From Frankia alni ACN14a (GTDB taxonomy: Bacteria > Actinomycetota > Actinomycetes > Frankiales > Frankiaceae), in assembly GCF_000058485.1 (NCBI RefSeq), contig NC_008278.1:3094962-3158961 (forward strand): a stretch of 64,000 nt of DNA, written 5' to 3'. Positions 17,334-26,258 of the stretch are shown here, piece by piece. The translations under genes and the position numbers were made by a program. Numbering within the stretch: the first letter of the stretch is position 1; every line of letters begins with the position of its first letter. The notes under the pieces were generated by a model. That model had not been told where the DNA came from. It did no database searches and saw only the letters and a list, made by a program, of their open reading frames with translations.

Positions 17334-19646
17334 GTGGTGACCGGCGGCCGGCACCGGGAGGGTGACCGAGGTCCCCTGCCCGGGCAACGTCACCAACCCG
17401 GCCCGCAGGCGGACGGCGCCGCCGGACCGAGCGCCGAGCCGGCCGCCCACCGCGAGCCGGCCGCCCACCGTGAGCGGGACGGCCTTCGTGAGCGGGACGG
17501 CCTTCGTGAGCGAGACGACCTTCGCGAGCGGGACGGCCTTCGTGAGTCGGACGGCCTTCGGGGTGCCGACGGCGCCGATGGTTCGGGCGGCCGTGAGAGT
17601 TCGGGCGGCCCTGACCCTTCGGGCGGCCTTCGTGGTGCCGTCGACCAGCGGGATCCGGGCGGCATGCGTGCTCCGGCCGGGAGCGGCTCCGCGGTCGGCT
17701 GGCACGCCCATCCCGGTTACCCGCCGCACGAACACGGGCGGGGCGACATCGGCTCGCCGGACCACCGACCGGCGTACGGCCACCGCCATGCGGCCGACGG
17801 CGGCGTGGTCCCGACTCCGGACGGCAGCGACCCTGCCGGTGACACCTCGCCGGGCGCCCCCCTGGCCGCTGGCGATGGCGCCGGCTCGGTCCGTGTCCGT
17901 GGCTCGTCGGGTGTCCCCGGCTCGTCGGGTGTTCCTGGTTCGTCGGGTGTTCCTGGTTCGTCGGGTGTTCCCGGTTCGGGAGGTCTGCCTGCCACGGCAG
18001 GGGCGCCCGGCCTGGCGCGGGCGGGACGCTGGAGGCCGGCCGCCCCGGCGGAGCAGCGCCCCGGGCGTGACCCGCTCGGCCTGCGCGCGGTGCGGCGGGC
18101 CGGTGCCATCACGGTCGGGATGGCCGTGCTGATGGGGATCCTCGTCTGGCTCTACGGGACGTCGGTGACCAGCCTGCGGCCACGGGACCTGCCGATCCTC
18201 ACCGTGGGTCCGGCGCCCGCGGCGACCGCGCTCGCCGACCAGATCAGCCGGGTCGAGCCCGGCGCGCTCACCGTGCACACCGTGCCGACCGTCGCCGCGG
18301 CCGACCAGGCTCTACGCGATCGCGACGCCTACGCTGCGATCGTCATCGGCAACGACGGGCTGACGCTGCGGGTCGCCTCCGCGGCCAGTCCCGCGGTGAC
18401 CGAGGCGATCACCCGGGGCATCCGGGTGTTCATGCCCGGTCTGGAGATCCCGGTCGTCGACGTGGTCGCGAACGCGCCCAGGGACCTGGCCGGCGGAGGA
18501 CTGGCCGCCGGGTACCTGCCGCTCGTGCTCGTCATCGCCGCCGCGGGGGTGCTGCTGACCCGGCTCGTCCGCTCCCGCGCGGTCCGGCTGGCCGGCATCG
18601 CGGTACTCGCGGTGCTCTGCGGGTTCGCCGGGACGGTGGCGCTGCAGGGCGCGCTGGACGTCCTGCCGGGTTCCTTCCTGACGACGATGGCGGTGCTGAC
18701 CCTGCTGGCCCTGGCGGTCGCCGGGCCGATCGTGGGGGTCGGCGCGGTGGCGGGGACGCCGGGCCTGGTGGGCGCCGTCCTGGTGACGGTCGCGGGCGCC
18801 GCGCTGTCGGCCGTACAGTCCGCGCCCGAGATGCTGCCCCGTCCGTGGGGGGACATCGGCCAGTTCGGGCCGCCCGGAGCGGGGGCGACCCTGCTGCGCT
18901 CCACCAGCTACTTCGAGGGCGCGGCCGGCGGCCGGCCGGTGGTCGTGCTGGCCGTCTGGCTGGTGGTCGGCCTCTGGCTGGCCTTCGTGGGGGAGCGCGG
19001 CGCCGCCTCGTCGCTGTACCCGGGTACCCGGGGTACCCCCCGGTCGGACCAGGAGCCGCACCGACAGCCGGCCGGCATCGCCCCGGCCGGTGCAACCGCG
19101 ACGGGTGCGCCGCTGGCGGGCGGGGCCACGATTCCGGCAGGCGCAGGCGCAGGCGCAGGCGCAGGCGTTACGGCCACGGCGGGTTCCGGTTCGGGCGCGG
19201 CGGGCTCGGGCGTGCCAAGCCCGGGGGCGGCGGCGGTGCCCGCACGAGCCGGCGCGACCGCGGCGGACGAGGTGTGGGCACCCCAGGAAGCGGCCGGTGG
19301 CCCTGTGCCTCCCGGTGGCCCAGTGCCTCCCGGTGGCCCTGTGCCTACCGGTGGGTCGGCACTGCCGGGTGGTTCGGTGCTGCCCGGTGCTTCGGTGGGG
19401 CCCGGTGGCGGGGCGGCGGTGGATCAGGCGCCGGCGGCGCGCGCGGGAAGCGCGCCCGGTGGGCCACCGGCCGCGGTGGCGACTCCCCTGCCGACGTGGC
19501 GTTCGCCGCTGGAGCGCACCGTGCCGATCGAGCCGTCGGGAGGAGGCGTCCGGCTGGTGCCCCCGACCCGTCCGGGTGACCCGCCACCAGGGCGTGGGGG
19601 AGCCCCCGCGGGGGGTGCGACGGCGGGCGGGTCGGAATCCCGCTGA
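17334..19646 (+). CDS. YhgE/ABC-2-like membrane protein with repeat-rich ends
   Basis: About 770 aa. The first ~250 residues are hydrophilic and repetitive: five copies of a 7-residue unit close to RERDGLR, later four copies of GSSGVP. A membrane helix at ~253-275 is followed by an extracellular domain of ~110 residues and five helices (about 389-408, 419-437, 448-472, 477-495, 536-554). This topology resembles YhgE/DUF3533-type ABC-2 membrane proteins. The last ~200 residues are Gly/Ala/Pro-rich with GGPVPP repeats. No ATPase gene adjoins it. The start is uncertain (GTG at 17334 or 17337); a well-marked short frame at 17231-17340 overlaps it, so a frameshift or coupling is possible. Function unknown. 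Confidence 0.7.
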   Translation: MVTGGRHREGDRGPLPGQRHQPGPQADGAAGPSAEPAAHREPAAHRERDGLRERDGLRERDDLRERDGLRESDGLRGADGADGSGGRESSGGPDPSGGLRGAVDQRDPGGMRAPAGSGSAVGWHAHPGYPPHEHGRGDIGSPDHRPAYGHRHAADGGVVPTPDGSDPAGDTSPGAPLAAGDGAGSVRVRGSSGVPGSSGVPGSSGVPGSSGVPGSGGLPATAGAPGLARAGRWRPAAPAEQRPGRDPLGLRAVRRAGAITVGMAVLMGILVWLYGTSVTSLRPRDLPILTVGPAPAATALADQISRVEPGALTVHTVPTVAAADQALRDRDAYAAIVIGNDGLTLRVASAASPAVTEAITRGIRVFMPGLEIPVVDVVANAPRDLAGGGLAAGYLPLVLVIAAAGVLLTRLVRSRAVRLAGIAVLAVLCGFAGTVALQGALDVLPGSFLTTMAVLTLLALAVAGPIVGVGAVAGTPGLVGAVLVTVAGAALSAVQSAPEMLPRPWGDIGQFGPPGAGATLLRSTSYFEGAAGGRPVVVLAVWLVVGLWLAFVGERGAASSLYPGTRGTPRSDQEPHRQPAGIAPAGATATGAPLAGGATIPAGAGAGAGAGVTATAGSGSGAAGSGVPSPGAAAVPARAGATAADEVWAPQEAAGGPVPPGGPVPPGGPVPTGGSALPGGSVLPGASVGPGGGAAVDQAPAARAGSAPGGPPAAVATPLPTWRSPLERTVPIEPSGGGVRLVPPTRPGDPPPGRGGAPAGGATAGGSESR
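17480..17570. repeat. 21-nt coding tandem repeat
   Basis: Imperfect copies of CGTGAGCGGGACGGCCTT run in frame inside the membrane protein gene. A second coding repeat (18-nt GGTTCGTCGGGTGTTCCT unit) lies at about 17905-17980. Confidence 0.75.
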
Positions 19647-19690
19647 CCTCGAGCCCGAGCGTCTGGCCACGCCAGGGTGGCATCCGAGCA

Positions 19691-19696
19691 TAGGGT
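19691..19696 (+). promoter_or_regulatory. -10 hexamer for pafA (leaderless)
   Basis: TAGGGT ends 7 nt before the GTG at 19704; no ribosome binding site is present. Confidence 0.6.
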
Positions 19697-19703
19697 CACA
19701 GAC

Positions 19704-21062
19704 GTGGATCGCCGCATCTTCGGACTGGAGAACGAGTACGGCGTCACCTGCGTGTTCCGGGGGCAGCGGCGGCTGTCCCCGGACGAGGTGGCGCGGTACC
19801 TGTTCCGTCGTGTCGTGTCATGGGGACGCAGCAGCAACGTGTTCCTCAAGAACGGCGCCCGCCTCTACCTCGACGTCGGGAGCCATCCGGAGTACGCCAC
19901 CCCGGAATGCGACTCCGTCCCCGACCTCGTCACCCACGACAAGGCCGGCGAGCGGATCCTGGAGGGCCTGCTCGTCGAGGCCGAACGGCGCCTGCGGGAG
20001 GAGGGCATCGCCGGAGACATCCATCTGTTCAAGAACAACACCGACTCCGCCGGCAACAGCTACGGCTGCCACGAGAACTATCTCGTCGGCCGGCACGGCG
20101 AGTTCTCCAAGCTCGCCGACGTGCTGGTGCCCTTCCTGGTCAGCCGGCAGATCCTCTGCGGGGCCGGCAAGGTGCTGCAGACCCCGCGCGGCGCGGTCTA
20201 CTGCATCTCCCAGCGCGCCGAGCACATCTGGGAGTCGGTGTCGTCGGCGACCACCCGGTCCCGCCCGATCATCAACACCCGGGACGAGCCGCATGCGGAC
20301 GCCGAGCGCTTCCGCCGCCTGCACGTGATCGTCGGCGACTCGAACATGAGCGAGACGACGATGCTGCTCAAGCTCGGCTCCACCGACCTGGTGCTGCGCA
20401 TGATCGAGGCCGGCGTCATGCTGCGCGACATGACGCTGGAGAACCCGATCCGGGCGATCCGCGAGGTCAGCCACGACATGACCTGCCAGCGCAAGATCAA
20501 GCTGGCGAACGGTCGCGAGGTCAGCGCGCTGGACATCCAGCGGGAGTACTACTCGAAGGCCGTCGAGTTCGTCGAGCGCCGCGGCGGCGACGAGGTCGCC
20601 AAGCGGGTGCTCGACCTGTGGGGCCGTACGCTGCTCGCGATCGAGACCGACGACCTCGAACTCGTCGCCCGGGAGATCGACTGGGTGACGAAGTACGTGC
20701 TCATCGAGCGGTTCCGGCACAAGCACGGCCTGTCGCTGGCTTCGCCGCGGGTCGCCGAGCTCGACCTGAAGTACCACGACATCCACCGCGATCGCGGGCT
20801 GTACTACCGGATGGAGCGGGCGGGCCTCGTCGAGCGGGTGACCCGCGACCTCGACGTGTTCGAGGCCAAGTCGCGCCCGCCGCAGACCACCCGCGCCCGG
20901 CTGCGCGGCGAGTTCATCAAGCGGGCCCAGGAGAAGCGGCGCGACTTCACGGTCGACTGGGTCCACCTCAAGCTCAACGATCAGGCGCAGCGTACGGTCC
21001 TGTGCAAGGACCCGTTCCGCTCCGTCGACGACCGGGTGGACAAGCTCATCGCCAGCATGTGA
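19704..21062 (+). CDS. pafA: PafA, Pup-protein ligase
   Basis: 452 aa from GTG at 19704, chosen from the -10 spacing and because [13 protein letters not shown] is the family N-terminus. The glutamine-synthetase-like fold has the catalytic Asp57 in [13 protein letters not shown], plus [29 protein letters not shown] and GDSNMSE motifs shared with Dop. It activates the terminal Glu of Pup with ATP and forms an isopeptide bond with a lysine of the target. It lacks the ~40-residue insert of Dop, as expected. It heads the run pafA, FKBP, pafB, pafC, which is conserved in actinomycetes. Confidence 0.97.
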   Translation: MDRRIFGLENEYGVTCVFRGQRRLSPDEVARYLFRRVVSWGRSSNVFLKNGARLYLDVGSHPEYATPECDSVPDLVTHDKAGERILEGLLVEAERRLREEGIAGDIHLFKNNTDSAGNSYGCHENYLVGRHGEFSKLADVLVPFLVSRQILCGAGKVLQTPRGAVYCISQRAEHIWESVSSATTRSRPIINTRDEPHADAERFRRLHVIVGDSNMSETTMLLKLGSTDLVLRMIEAGVMLRDMTLENPIRAIREVSHDMTCQRKIKLANGREVSALDIQREYYSKAVEFVERRGGDEVAKRVLDLWGRTLLAIETDDLELVAREIDWVTKYVLIERFRHKHGLSLASPRVAELDLKYHDIHRDRGLYYRMERAGLVERVTRDLDVFEAKSRPPQTTRARLRGEFIKRAQEKRRDFTVDWVHLKLNDQAQRTVLCKDPFRSVDDRVDKLIASM

Positions 21063-21075
21063 GGACCCGACCCCT

Positions 21076-21783
21076 GTGATGTCCGCTTCGCGGCGCGCCC
21101 GCGCCGCCCTGACCGCCCCGCGCATGGCGATCCAGCGCATGGCCGTCCAGCGCATGGCCGTCCAGCGCGCCACCGCCCCGCGCGCGACCACCCCGCTCGC
21201 GCGGGTCGCCCACCGTCGGCGCCTGCTCGCCGGCGTGGTGCTGCCCGCCGTGCTGGTCGTCCCGGTTCTCGCGGGCTGCGCCGCCTCGGACGCTCCCGAC
21301 GGCACCAGCGCCGCGCCGGCGCAGACCGTGACCGCCGGCTCCCGCCTGCCCGTGGTGCAGAATGCCACCGACCTGACCCGCAAGCCGCTGTCCGCGGCGG
21401 GGTCGGGAACCGCGCCGACGACGCTGGTCACCGACGACCTCGTGACCGGCCACGGGGCGCGCGCCTCGGCCACCAGCACCGTGGTCGTCCAGTACTCCGG
21501 CGTGCTGTGGCGCAACGGCCAGGAGTTCGACACCACCTGGGGCACCGGGCAGGCGGCCACCTTCCCGCTAGACAGCACCATCCCCGGCTTCGGGCGCGGC
21601 ATCGACGGCATGCGCGTCGGCGGCCGCCGGCAGATCGTCATCCCGCCCGACCTCGGCTACGGGCCGGCGGGCGGCCAGCCGCCGACCATCCTCGCCGACG
21701 ACACTCTGGTCTTCGTGGTCGACCTGCTCGCCGTCCAGGGCGGCGCAGGTGCCGGCGCAGGCGGGGCGACCGTCCAGCCCTAG
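21076..21783 (+). CDS. FKBP-type peptidyl-prolyl isomerase lipoprotein
   Basis: 235 aa from GTG at 21076. The start region is odd: ~45 residues with three copies of a MAVQR-like unit (15-nt DNA repeat) precede the arginine-rich signal region, hydrophobic core and lipobox VLAGC, with lipid-modified Cys68. An internal Met may be the true start. The mature part contains one FKBP domain: VVVQYSGVLWRNGQEFDTTW, FPLDSTIPGFGRGIDGM, IVIPPDLGYGPAG. It would assist proline isomerisation of exported proteins on the outer face of the membrane. It lies 13 nt after pafA, a common actinobacterial arrangement. Confidence 0.9.
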   Translation: MMSASRRARAALTAPRMAIQRMAVQRMAVQRATAPRATTPLARVAHRRRLLAGVVLPAVLVVPVLAGCAASDAPDGTSAAPAQTVTAGSRLPVVQNATDLTRKPLSAAGSGTAPTTLVTDDLVTGHGARASATSTVVVQYSGVLWRNGQEFDTTWGTGQAATFPLDSTIPGFGRGIDGMRVGGRRQIVIPPDLGYGPAGGQPPTILADDTLVFVVDLLAVQGGAGAGAGGATVQP

Positions 21784-21862
21784 CCGCCTGCGTGGCCGGC
21801 GGGAAGGGCAGCGGAGTCGGGTCGCGGGTGGGGGCGGTGCCGGCCCGGCGCCGCCGGCCGGC

Positions 21863-21868
21863 TAGCGT
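21863..21868 (+). promoter_or_regulatory. -10 hexamer for pafB (leaderless)
   Basis: TAGCGT ends 7 nt before the GTG at 21876, suggesting that pafBC has its own promoter in addition to any read-through from pafA. Confidence 0.55.
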
Positions 21869-21875
21869 GTGTCAG

Positions 21876-23048
21876 GTGTCCCGGCGACGGGTGGAGCGCC
21901 TGCTGAACCTGACGATGTGCCTGATGGCGACATCGCGCTTCCTCACCGTGTCCCAGCTCGGTGAGCTGGTGGAGGGCTACGAGCCCGGCGTCACCGAGGA
22001 GGAGCAGGAGGCCTTCCGGCGGATGTTCGAGCGGGACAAGGCCTACCTGCGTGAGATCGGCATCCCGCTGGAGACCGGGGCGGACTCGGCGTTCAGCGAC
22101 GAGGTCGGCTACCGGATCCGCCGCGGCGACTACGCCCTGCCCGACATCGCGCTGGCACCGGACGAGGCCGCCGCGCTGGCGCTGGCCGGGTCGCTGTGGT
22201 CGACGACGGCGCTGGCCGGGCCGGCGGCGAGCGCACTGCGCAAACTGGCCGCCGGCAGGGCCGCGGTCGGCGGCGGTGCTGACAGGGGCGGTGCTGACGG
22301 GGGCGGTCCTGACGGCTCCGACGGCTTCGCCCCTCTGAACGGTCTCGACACTCTGGACGGCTTCGAGCCGCGGGTCGACGCGCGGGATCCGGCGTTCGAG
22401 CCGTGCCTCGCCGCGGTGCAGGCCGGCCGGGCGATCCGCTTCCCCTACCGCAAGGTCGGCGAGATCGGCGCGGCCGAGCGGCACGTCGAGCCGTGGGGCG
22501 TGCTGTCCTGGCGGGGCCGCTGGTACCTGGCGGGCCACGACGTCGTCCGCGGCGCCCCGCGGGTGTTCCGGCTGTCCCGGTTCGCGGGGCCCGTGCGGCC
22601 GGTCGGACCCGGCGGGGCCGTGCGCGTCCCGCCGGACGTCGACCTCTACGCCATGGTCTCCACCGAGGCCCCGCCGGACCGGGTGCGCACCGCGACGCTC
22701 GCCGTGCGTCGCGGCACCGGCCACGCGCTGCGCCGCGGCGCTCGCCCCGTCCATCCCGCCTGCCCCCCGACCGAACCGCCGCCGGGCCTGCTCACCGGCC
22801 TGCCGGCCGAGGTGGGAGGTCGGCCGGTCGAGGCGGGGCGGCGGCCGGTCGTGCCGGCGGACATGGACCTGGTGGAGCGGGAGTTCGCCGACACCGAGCG
22901 GTTCGCCCGCTGGATCGTCGGGTCGGGGCCGGACGTGCTCGTGCTGGGGCCGCCGGAGCTGCGCGCCGCCGTGGTCGCCCGCCTGCGGGCAGCGGCCGCG
23001 GGCACCGCCGGCGCGCAGGCGGCCGCCGCGGTTCCCGGCGGGCGATGA
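21876..23048 (+). CDS. pafB: PafB, WYL-domain transcriptional regulator
   Basis: 390 aa from GTG at 21876. The N-terminal helix-turn-helix region begins RRRVERLLNLTMCLM and continues with a motif (RFLTVSQLGELVEGY) typical of the first protein of the actinobacterial WYL pair. A Gly/Asp-rich insert lies at about 130-160. The WYL domain follows (RAIRFPYRKV, WGVLSWRGRWYLAGHD, RVFRLSRF), ending in the WCX extension. In mycobacteria PafB and PafC form a heterodimer that activates the RecA-independent DNA-damage response. Despite the name it is not needed for pupylation. pafC starts 3 nt after its stop. Confidence 0.93.
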   Translation: MSRRRVERLLNLTMCLMATSRFLTVSQLGELVEGYEPGVTEEEQEAFRRMFERDKAYLREIGIPLETGADSAFSDEVGYRIRRGDYALPDIALAPDEAAALALAGSLWSTTALAGPAASALRKLAAGRAAVGGGADRGGADGGGPDGSDGFAPLNGLDTLDGFEPRVDARDPAFEPCLAAVQAGRAIRFPYRKVGEIGAAERHVEPWGVLSWRGRWYLAGHDVVRGAPRVFRLSRFAGPVRPVGPGGAVRVPPDVDLYAMVSTEAPPDRVRTATLAVRRGTGHALRRGARPVHPACPPTEPPPGLLTGLPAEVGGRPVEAGRRPVVPADMDLVEREFADTERFARWIVGSGPDVLVLGPPELRAAVVARLRAAAAGTAGAQAAAAVPGGR

Positions 23049-23051
23049 GCG

Positions 23052-24044
23052 ATGAGCGCCGCGACCGACCGGTTGAGCCGGCTGCTCGCCCTCGTCCCCT
23101 GGCTGCGGGCGCATCCCGGCGTCCCGCTGCCGGCCGCCGCGGAGGCCTTCGGCATCACGCCGCGCCAGCTACGCGACGACCTGGATCTGCTGTTCGTCTG
23201 CGGACTGCCCGGCGGGGCGCCGGGCGACCTCATCGATCTGAGCTACTCCGGGGACCGAATCACCGTCGCCGATCCGCAGACCCTCGACCGGCCGCTGCGC
23301 CTGTCGGTGGACGAGGCCACGGCGTTGGTCGTCGCCGCCCGCGCGCTCGCCGACGTGCCGGGGCTCGCCGGCCGGGAGGCTCTCGACCGGGCGCTGGAGA
23401 AACTGGAGAAGGCGGTCGGCGCGGCGGGCAGCGTCGCCGGCCAGGTGCGGGTGAGCCTCGACACCCACGCCGACGTGCTCGCCGCGGTGCAGCGGGCGGT
23501 GCGGCAACGCCGCCGGGTGCACCTGCGCTACCTCGTGTGGTCCCGCGACGAGCTGACCGAGCGTGACGTCGACCCGATGCGGGTGCTGGTCCGGGAGGGT
23601 CACTGGTACCTGGAGGGCTGGTGCCACCGGGCGGAGGCGGTGCGACTGTTCCGGCTGGACCGCATCGACGGGCCGGGCGGGGTCGAGGTGCTCGACGTCC
23701 CGGCCGCACCGCCGCCGGGCGCGGTGTCCCGCGACACCAGCGAGGGGATCTACCGGCCCGGCCCGGCCGACGTCCGGGTCGTCCTCGAACTCGCCTCGCC
23801 GGCCCGCTGGGTCGCCGACTACTACCCCGTCACCGGGGTGCGGGAGCTGCCCGACGGCCGCCTGGAGGTCACCCTCCACGCGCGGGAGACCTCCTGGCTG
23901 CACCGCCTTGTGCTCGGCCTCGGCGCCGACGTGCGGGTCGTCGAGCCGCCGGTGCTCGCCGCCCAGGTGCACGCCCTGGCGCGCCGGGCGCTGGCCGCCT
24001 ACGGGCTCGACGCCCCCGCCGCCGGCGCCGGCGGCGACCGGTAG
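23052..24044 (+). CDS. pafC: PafC, WYL-domain transcriptional regulator
   Basis: 330 aa from ATG at 23052, 3 nt after pafB. The HTH (AEAFGITPRQLRDDLDLLFVCG) is at ~30-55 and the WYL core has RRVHLRYLVWSRDE, MRVLVREGHWYLEGWC and AVRLFRLDRI. A WCX domain (WVADYYPVTGVRELPDG) closes the protein. Together with PafB it forms the heterodimeric DNA-damage regulator known from mycobacteria; the WYL pocket is proposed there to sense single-stranded DNA. Adjacency and similar domain order in the two proteins fit an ancestral duplication. Confidence 0.94.
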   Translation: MSAATDRLSRLLALVPWLRAHPGVPLPAAAEAFGITPRQLRDDLDLLFVCGLPGGAPGDLIDLSYSGDRITVADPQTLDRPLRLSVDEATALVVAARALADVPGLAGREALDRALEKLEKAVGAAGSVAGQVRVSLDTHADVLAAVQRAVRQRRRVHLRYLVWSRDELTERDVDPMRVLVREGHWYLEGWCHRAEAVRLFRLDRIDGPGGVEVLDVPAAPPPGAVSRDTSEGIYRPGPADVRVVLELASPARWVADYYPVTGVRELPDGRLEVTLHARETSWLHRLVLGLGADVRVVEPPVLAAQVHALARRALAAYGLDAPAAGAGGDR

Positions 24045-24047
24045 GGT
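24042..24047 (+). promoter_or_regulatory. -10 hexamer for the small membrane protein gene
   Basis: TAGGGT overlaps the pafC stop and ends 7 nt before the ATG at 24055, the leaderless spacing seen elsewhere here. Confidence 0.5.
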
Positions 24048-24054
24048 GATCGGC

Positions 24055-24270
24055 ATGTTCTGGGCGCTCGTCTACCTCGTGCTCATCCTCGGCGGGCTCG
24101 GCCTGCTCGGCCTGTGCGCCTGGCGGGTGTGGCAGAAGGTGCGCGGCGTGCGCCGGGCACTCGGCGAGCTGTCGACCCGGGTGTCCGGCCTTGCCGCAGA
24201 CACCGCGGAGCTCTCCGCCCGGCTGAACCATGCCGAGGTCACGGCCCGGCTCGCCGAACGCACCTCCTGA
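24055..24270 (+). CDS. Small single-pass membrane protein
   Basis: 71 aa. It starts MFWALVYLVLILGGLGLLGL, a membrane helix of about 20 residues, then a basic stretch (RVWQKVRGVRR) and an amphipathic helical tail (ELSTRVSGLAADTAEL). The basic side suggests the tail is cytoplasmic and could form a short coiled coil. I do not recognise a named family, but small membrane proteins at this place after pafC occur in related actinomycetes. A leaderless -10 overlaps the end of pafC. Coupling to Tat or to the WYL pair is only a positional guess. Confidence 0.7.
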   Translation: MFWALVYLVLILGGLGLLGLCAWRVWQKVRGVRRALGELSTRVSGLAADTAELSARLNHAEVTARLAERTS

Positions 24271-24360
24271 TCGGCCCGGCCTTCCGATCGGCCCGGCCTT
24301 CCGATCGGCCCGGCCTGCTGATCAGCCGGGCTCGCCGATCAGCCGGGCCCGCGGGTCAGC
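24271..24360. repeat. 17-nt tandem repeat with facing inverted copies
   Basis: Three copies of CTTCCGATCGGCCCGGC are followed by inverted versions (GCCGGGCTCGCCGATC). The run can fold into GC-rich stems and lies directly after a stop codon, so it may terminate the paf transcript before tatA. Confidence 0.6.
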
Positions 24361-24704
24361 CCGACCGGGCCGGATGCGCTGCGCGGCCAGGCAGCTCGAG
24401 TGTGGTCCCGCCGTGATCCATGAGGAGCGATCGCGGGATTCCCACTCGTGACGCCGAGTCACGGCCAGGTCGACCTGACGTCGCGTCCTGATGACTGTGG
24501 GAGATTTCGGCGGTCGTGGCGCAGAACTTCGCGTGCGAAGGGTTCTGGAACGGCTACAATTTGTCCGGCAGACTCGCTTCGTTGCGCAGCCGTCATCTCC
24601 GAGATACCCGTCTGCCTTCTATCTCCTCCTAGGCTGGCGGACGTAGCATCGATCGCACCGGTCGTGGGACCGGGGCCGGTACCGCTCATCGGAGGACGCA
24701 GAGC
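24361..24704. other. tatA upstream region
   Basis: No gene is supported. It is less GC-rich than its surroundings. It contains a perfect palindrome CTTCGCGTGCGAAG (24527-24540) and, 14 nt later, TACAAT (24555-24560), a good -10. The palindrome would overlap the -35 area and so is a candidate operator. The leader to tatA is ~140 nt and ends with CGGAGGAC before the ATG. Confidence 0.45.
24527..24560 (+). promoter_or_regulatory. Palindromic operator and -10 box upstream of tatA
   Basis: CTTCGC-GT-GCGAAG is a perfect inverted repeat and TACAAT follows at -10 distance. Binding at the palindrome would block polymerase at the -35 site. The regulator is unknown. Confidence 0.4.
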
Positions 24705-24977
24705 ATGCCTAACCTGGGCACCACCGAGATCATCATCATCGCCCTCGTCGTGCTGGTGCTGTTCGGATCGAAGAAGCTCCCCGACGCGGCGCGTTCCTTC
24801 GGCCGCTCGCTGCGCATCTTCAAGGCCGAGACCAAGGGCCTGCGCGACGACGAGCACCCGGCCCCGGCCGCCCAGCCGGCCCCGTTGCCGATCGAGGCCC
24901 CGGCTGTGAGCCCTGCTCAGGCGGCCCAGCCCGGCGCGTCCGTGAACGGCTCCGCTCCGGTGGCGGATCGCCACTGA
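24705..24977 (+). CDS. tatA: Twin-arginine translocase subunit TatA
   Basis: 90 aa. A short N-terminal membrane helix ([15 protein letters not shown]) is followed by the hinge [21 protein letters not shown], an amphipathic helix and an acidic, Ala/Pro-rich tail: a standard TatA/E. It multimerises to let folded proteins with RR signal peptides cross the membrane, working with TatC encoded 174 nt downstream. The ATG is preceded by GGAGGAC. No tatB lies here; in actinomycetes it is normally elsewhere. Confidence 0.95.
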   Translation: MPNLGTTEIIIIALVVLVLFGSKKLPDAARSFGRSLRIFKAETKGLRDDEHPAPAAQPAPLPIEAPAVSPAQAAQPGASVNGSAPVADRH

Positions 24978-25151
24978 CCGCACGTCCCGGCCGGGCACAG
25001 CAGGGCCCGGCCGATGGGTACAGGTCACCGTCGGGGGTTCTTCGCGCCGTCGAGGTGCCCCGTCGACCCGCCTGCCCCTGATCCCTCTCGACTCTGCCCC
25101 CCTCGATCCTGCCCCCTCCCGATTCTGCCCCCTTGACCAGGAGACGCCGAC

Positions 25152-26156
25152 GTGCCAGGGATCCCCACGCCGCGCAGGCTCTTCGCCTCGGTGCACCAGC
25201 GGCGGACCCGCACGGTCGAGGACAGCCGGATGCCCCTGACGGAGCACCTTCGTGAGCTGCGGAACCGGATCGCGGTCGCGCTCCTGGGGTTCGCGGTCGC
25301 CGCGGTCGTGTGCTTCATCTTCGAACCGCACATCTTCAACTGGCTCAAGGCGCCCTACTGCGACCTGCCGGCCAGCAAGCGTTTCAGCCCCGACGGCGCC
25401 GCGTCGACCAACTGCACCCTGTACTTCTTCGGCATCCTCGACGCTTTCACCATCCGGCTGAAGATTTCGATGATCGCCGCGGCGGTGGTGTCCTCCCCGG
25501 TGTGGCTCTACCAGCTCTGGTCGTTCATCACCCCCGGCCTGCACCGGCACGAGCGGCGCTGGTCGCTCACGTTCGTCGGGATCTCGCTGATCCTGTTCGC
25601 CACCGGCGCCGTCTTCGCCTACCTGACCCTGTCCACGGGGCTGAGCCTGCTGCTCGGGTTCGGCGGCAACGGCCTGGTCAGCGTCCTCGACGGCAACAAG
25701 TACCTCAGCTATGTGCAGGCGATGCTGCTGATCTTCGGGTTGTCGTTCGAGGTTCCGCTGCTCGTCACCATGCTGAACCTGGCCGGGGTCGTCACCACCG
25801 CCCGGCTGCGGTCCTGGCGACGCGCCGAGATCTTCCTCGTGTTCGTCTTCGCCGCCGTCGTCACGCCCAGCCAGGACCCGTTCACCATGCTGGCGCTGGG
25901 CCTGCCGATGGTGCTCCTCTACGAGGTCGCGCTGATCGTCGGCTGGATCAACGACCGGCGCAAGGCCCGCCGCGGCGACGACTCGCCCTACGCCGACCTC
26001 GGCGACGACGAGACCTCGCCGCTGGACTACGACGACGCCCCGCTCCGCGCGGCCGGCGCCGCCCGGCCGACCGAGTCGACGCCGGCATCGCCGGTCGGCG
26101 CCGGAACCGCCGCCACGGCCCCCGGTGTCGATCCGTCGCACCTCGACATCACCTGA
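25152..26156 (+). CDS. tatC: Twin-arginine translocase subunit TatC
   Basis: 334 aa from GTG at 25152 with GGAGA upstream. The core has six membrane helices. Diagnostic pieces are MPLTEHLRELRNRI (first cytoplasmic segment, whose Glu binds the twin-arginine peptide), the SSPVWLYQLWSFITPGLHRHERR loop region and FGLSFEVPLL. The ~25-residue N-terminal extension and the ~75-residue acidic C-terminal tail are poorly conserved. With TatA it forms the receptor and channel for folded precursor export. Its leader contains three CTGCCCCC-type repeats (25075-25135). Confidence 0.96.
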   Translation: MPGIPTPRRLFASVHQRRTRTVEDSRMPLTEHLRELRNRIAVALLGFAVAAVVCFIFEPHIFNWLKAPYCDLPASKRFSPDGAASTNCTLYFFGILDAFTIRLKISMIAAAVVSSPVWLYQLWSFITPGLHRHERRWSLTFVGISLILFATGAVFAYLTLSTGLSLLLGFGGNGLVSVLDGNKYLSYVQAMLLIFGLSFEVPLLVTMLNLAGVVTTARLRSWRRAEIFLVFVFAAVVTPSQDPFTMLALGLPMVLLYEVALIVGWINDRRKARRGDDSPYADLGDDETSPLDYDDAPLRAAGAARPTESTPASPVGAGTAATAPGVDPSHLDIT

Positions 26157-26246
26157 CCCCGACTCACCTGACCTCGACATCGGCTGACGGGTCCGGCTCC
26201 GCGACGGTCGGTGCGAGGGCGGTCGGTGCAGGGGCGCCGCGTCCCG

Positions 26247-26252
26247 TAGGGT
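26247..26252 (+). promoter_or_regulatory. -10 hexamer for helY (leaderless)
   Basis: TAGGGT ends 6 nt before the GTG at 26259. No Shine-Dalgarno is visible. Confidence 0.6.
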
Positions 26253-26258
26253 GGCACT

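Noticed and set aside
24271-24700. Searched for a tRNA or riboswitch before tatA
   Set aside because: No cloverleaf, T-loop consensus or known riboswitch core could be recognised; only repeats and a promoter were seen.
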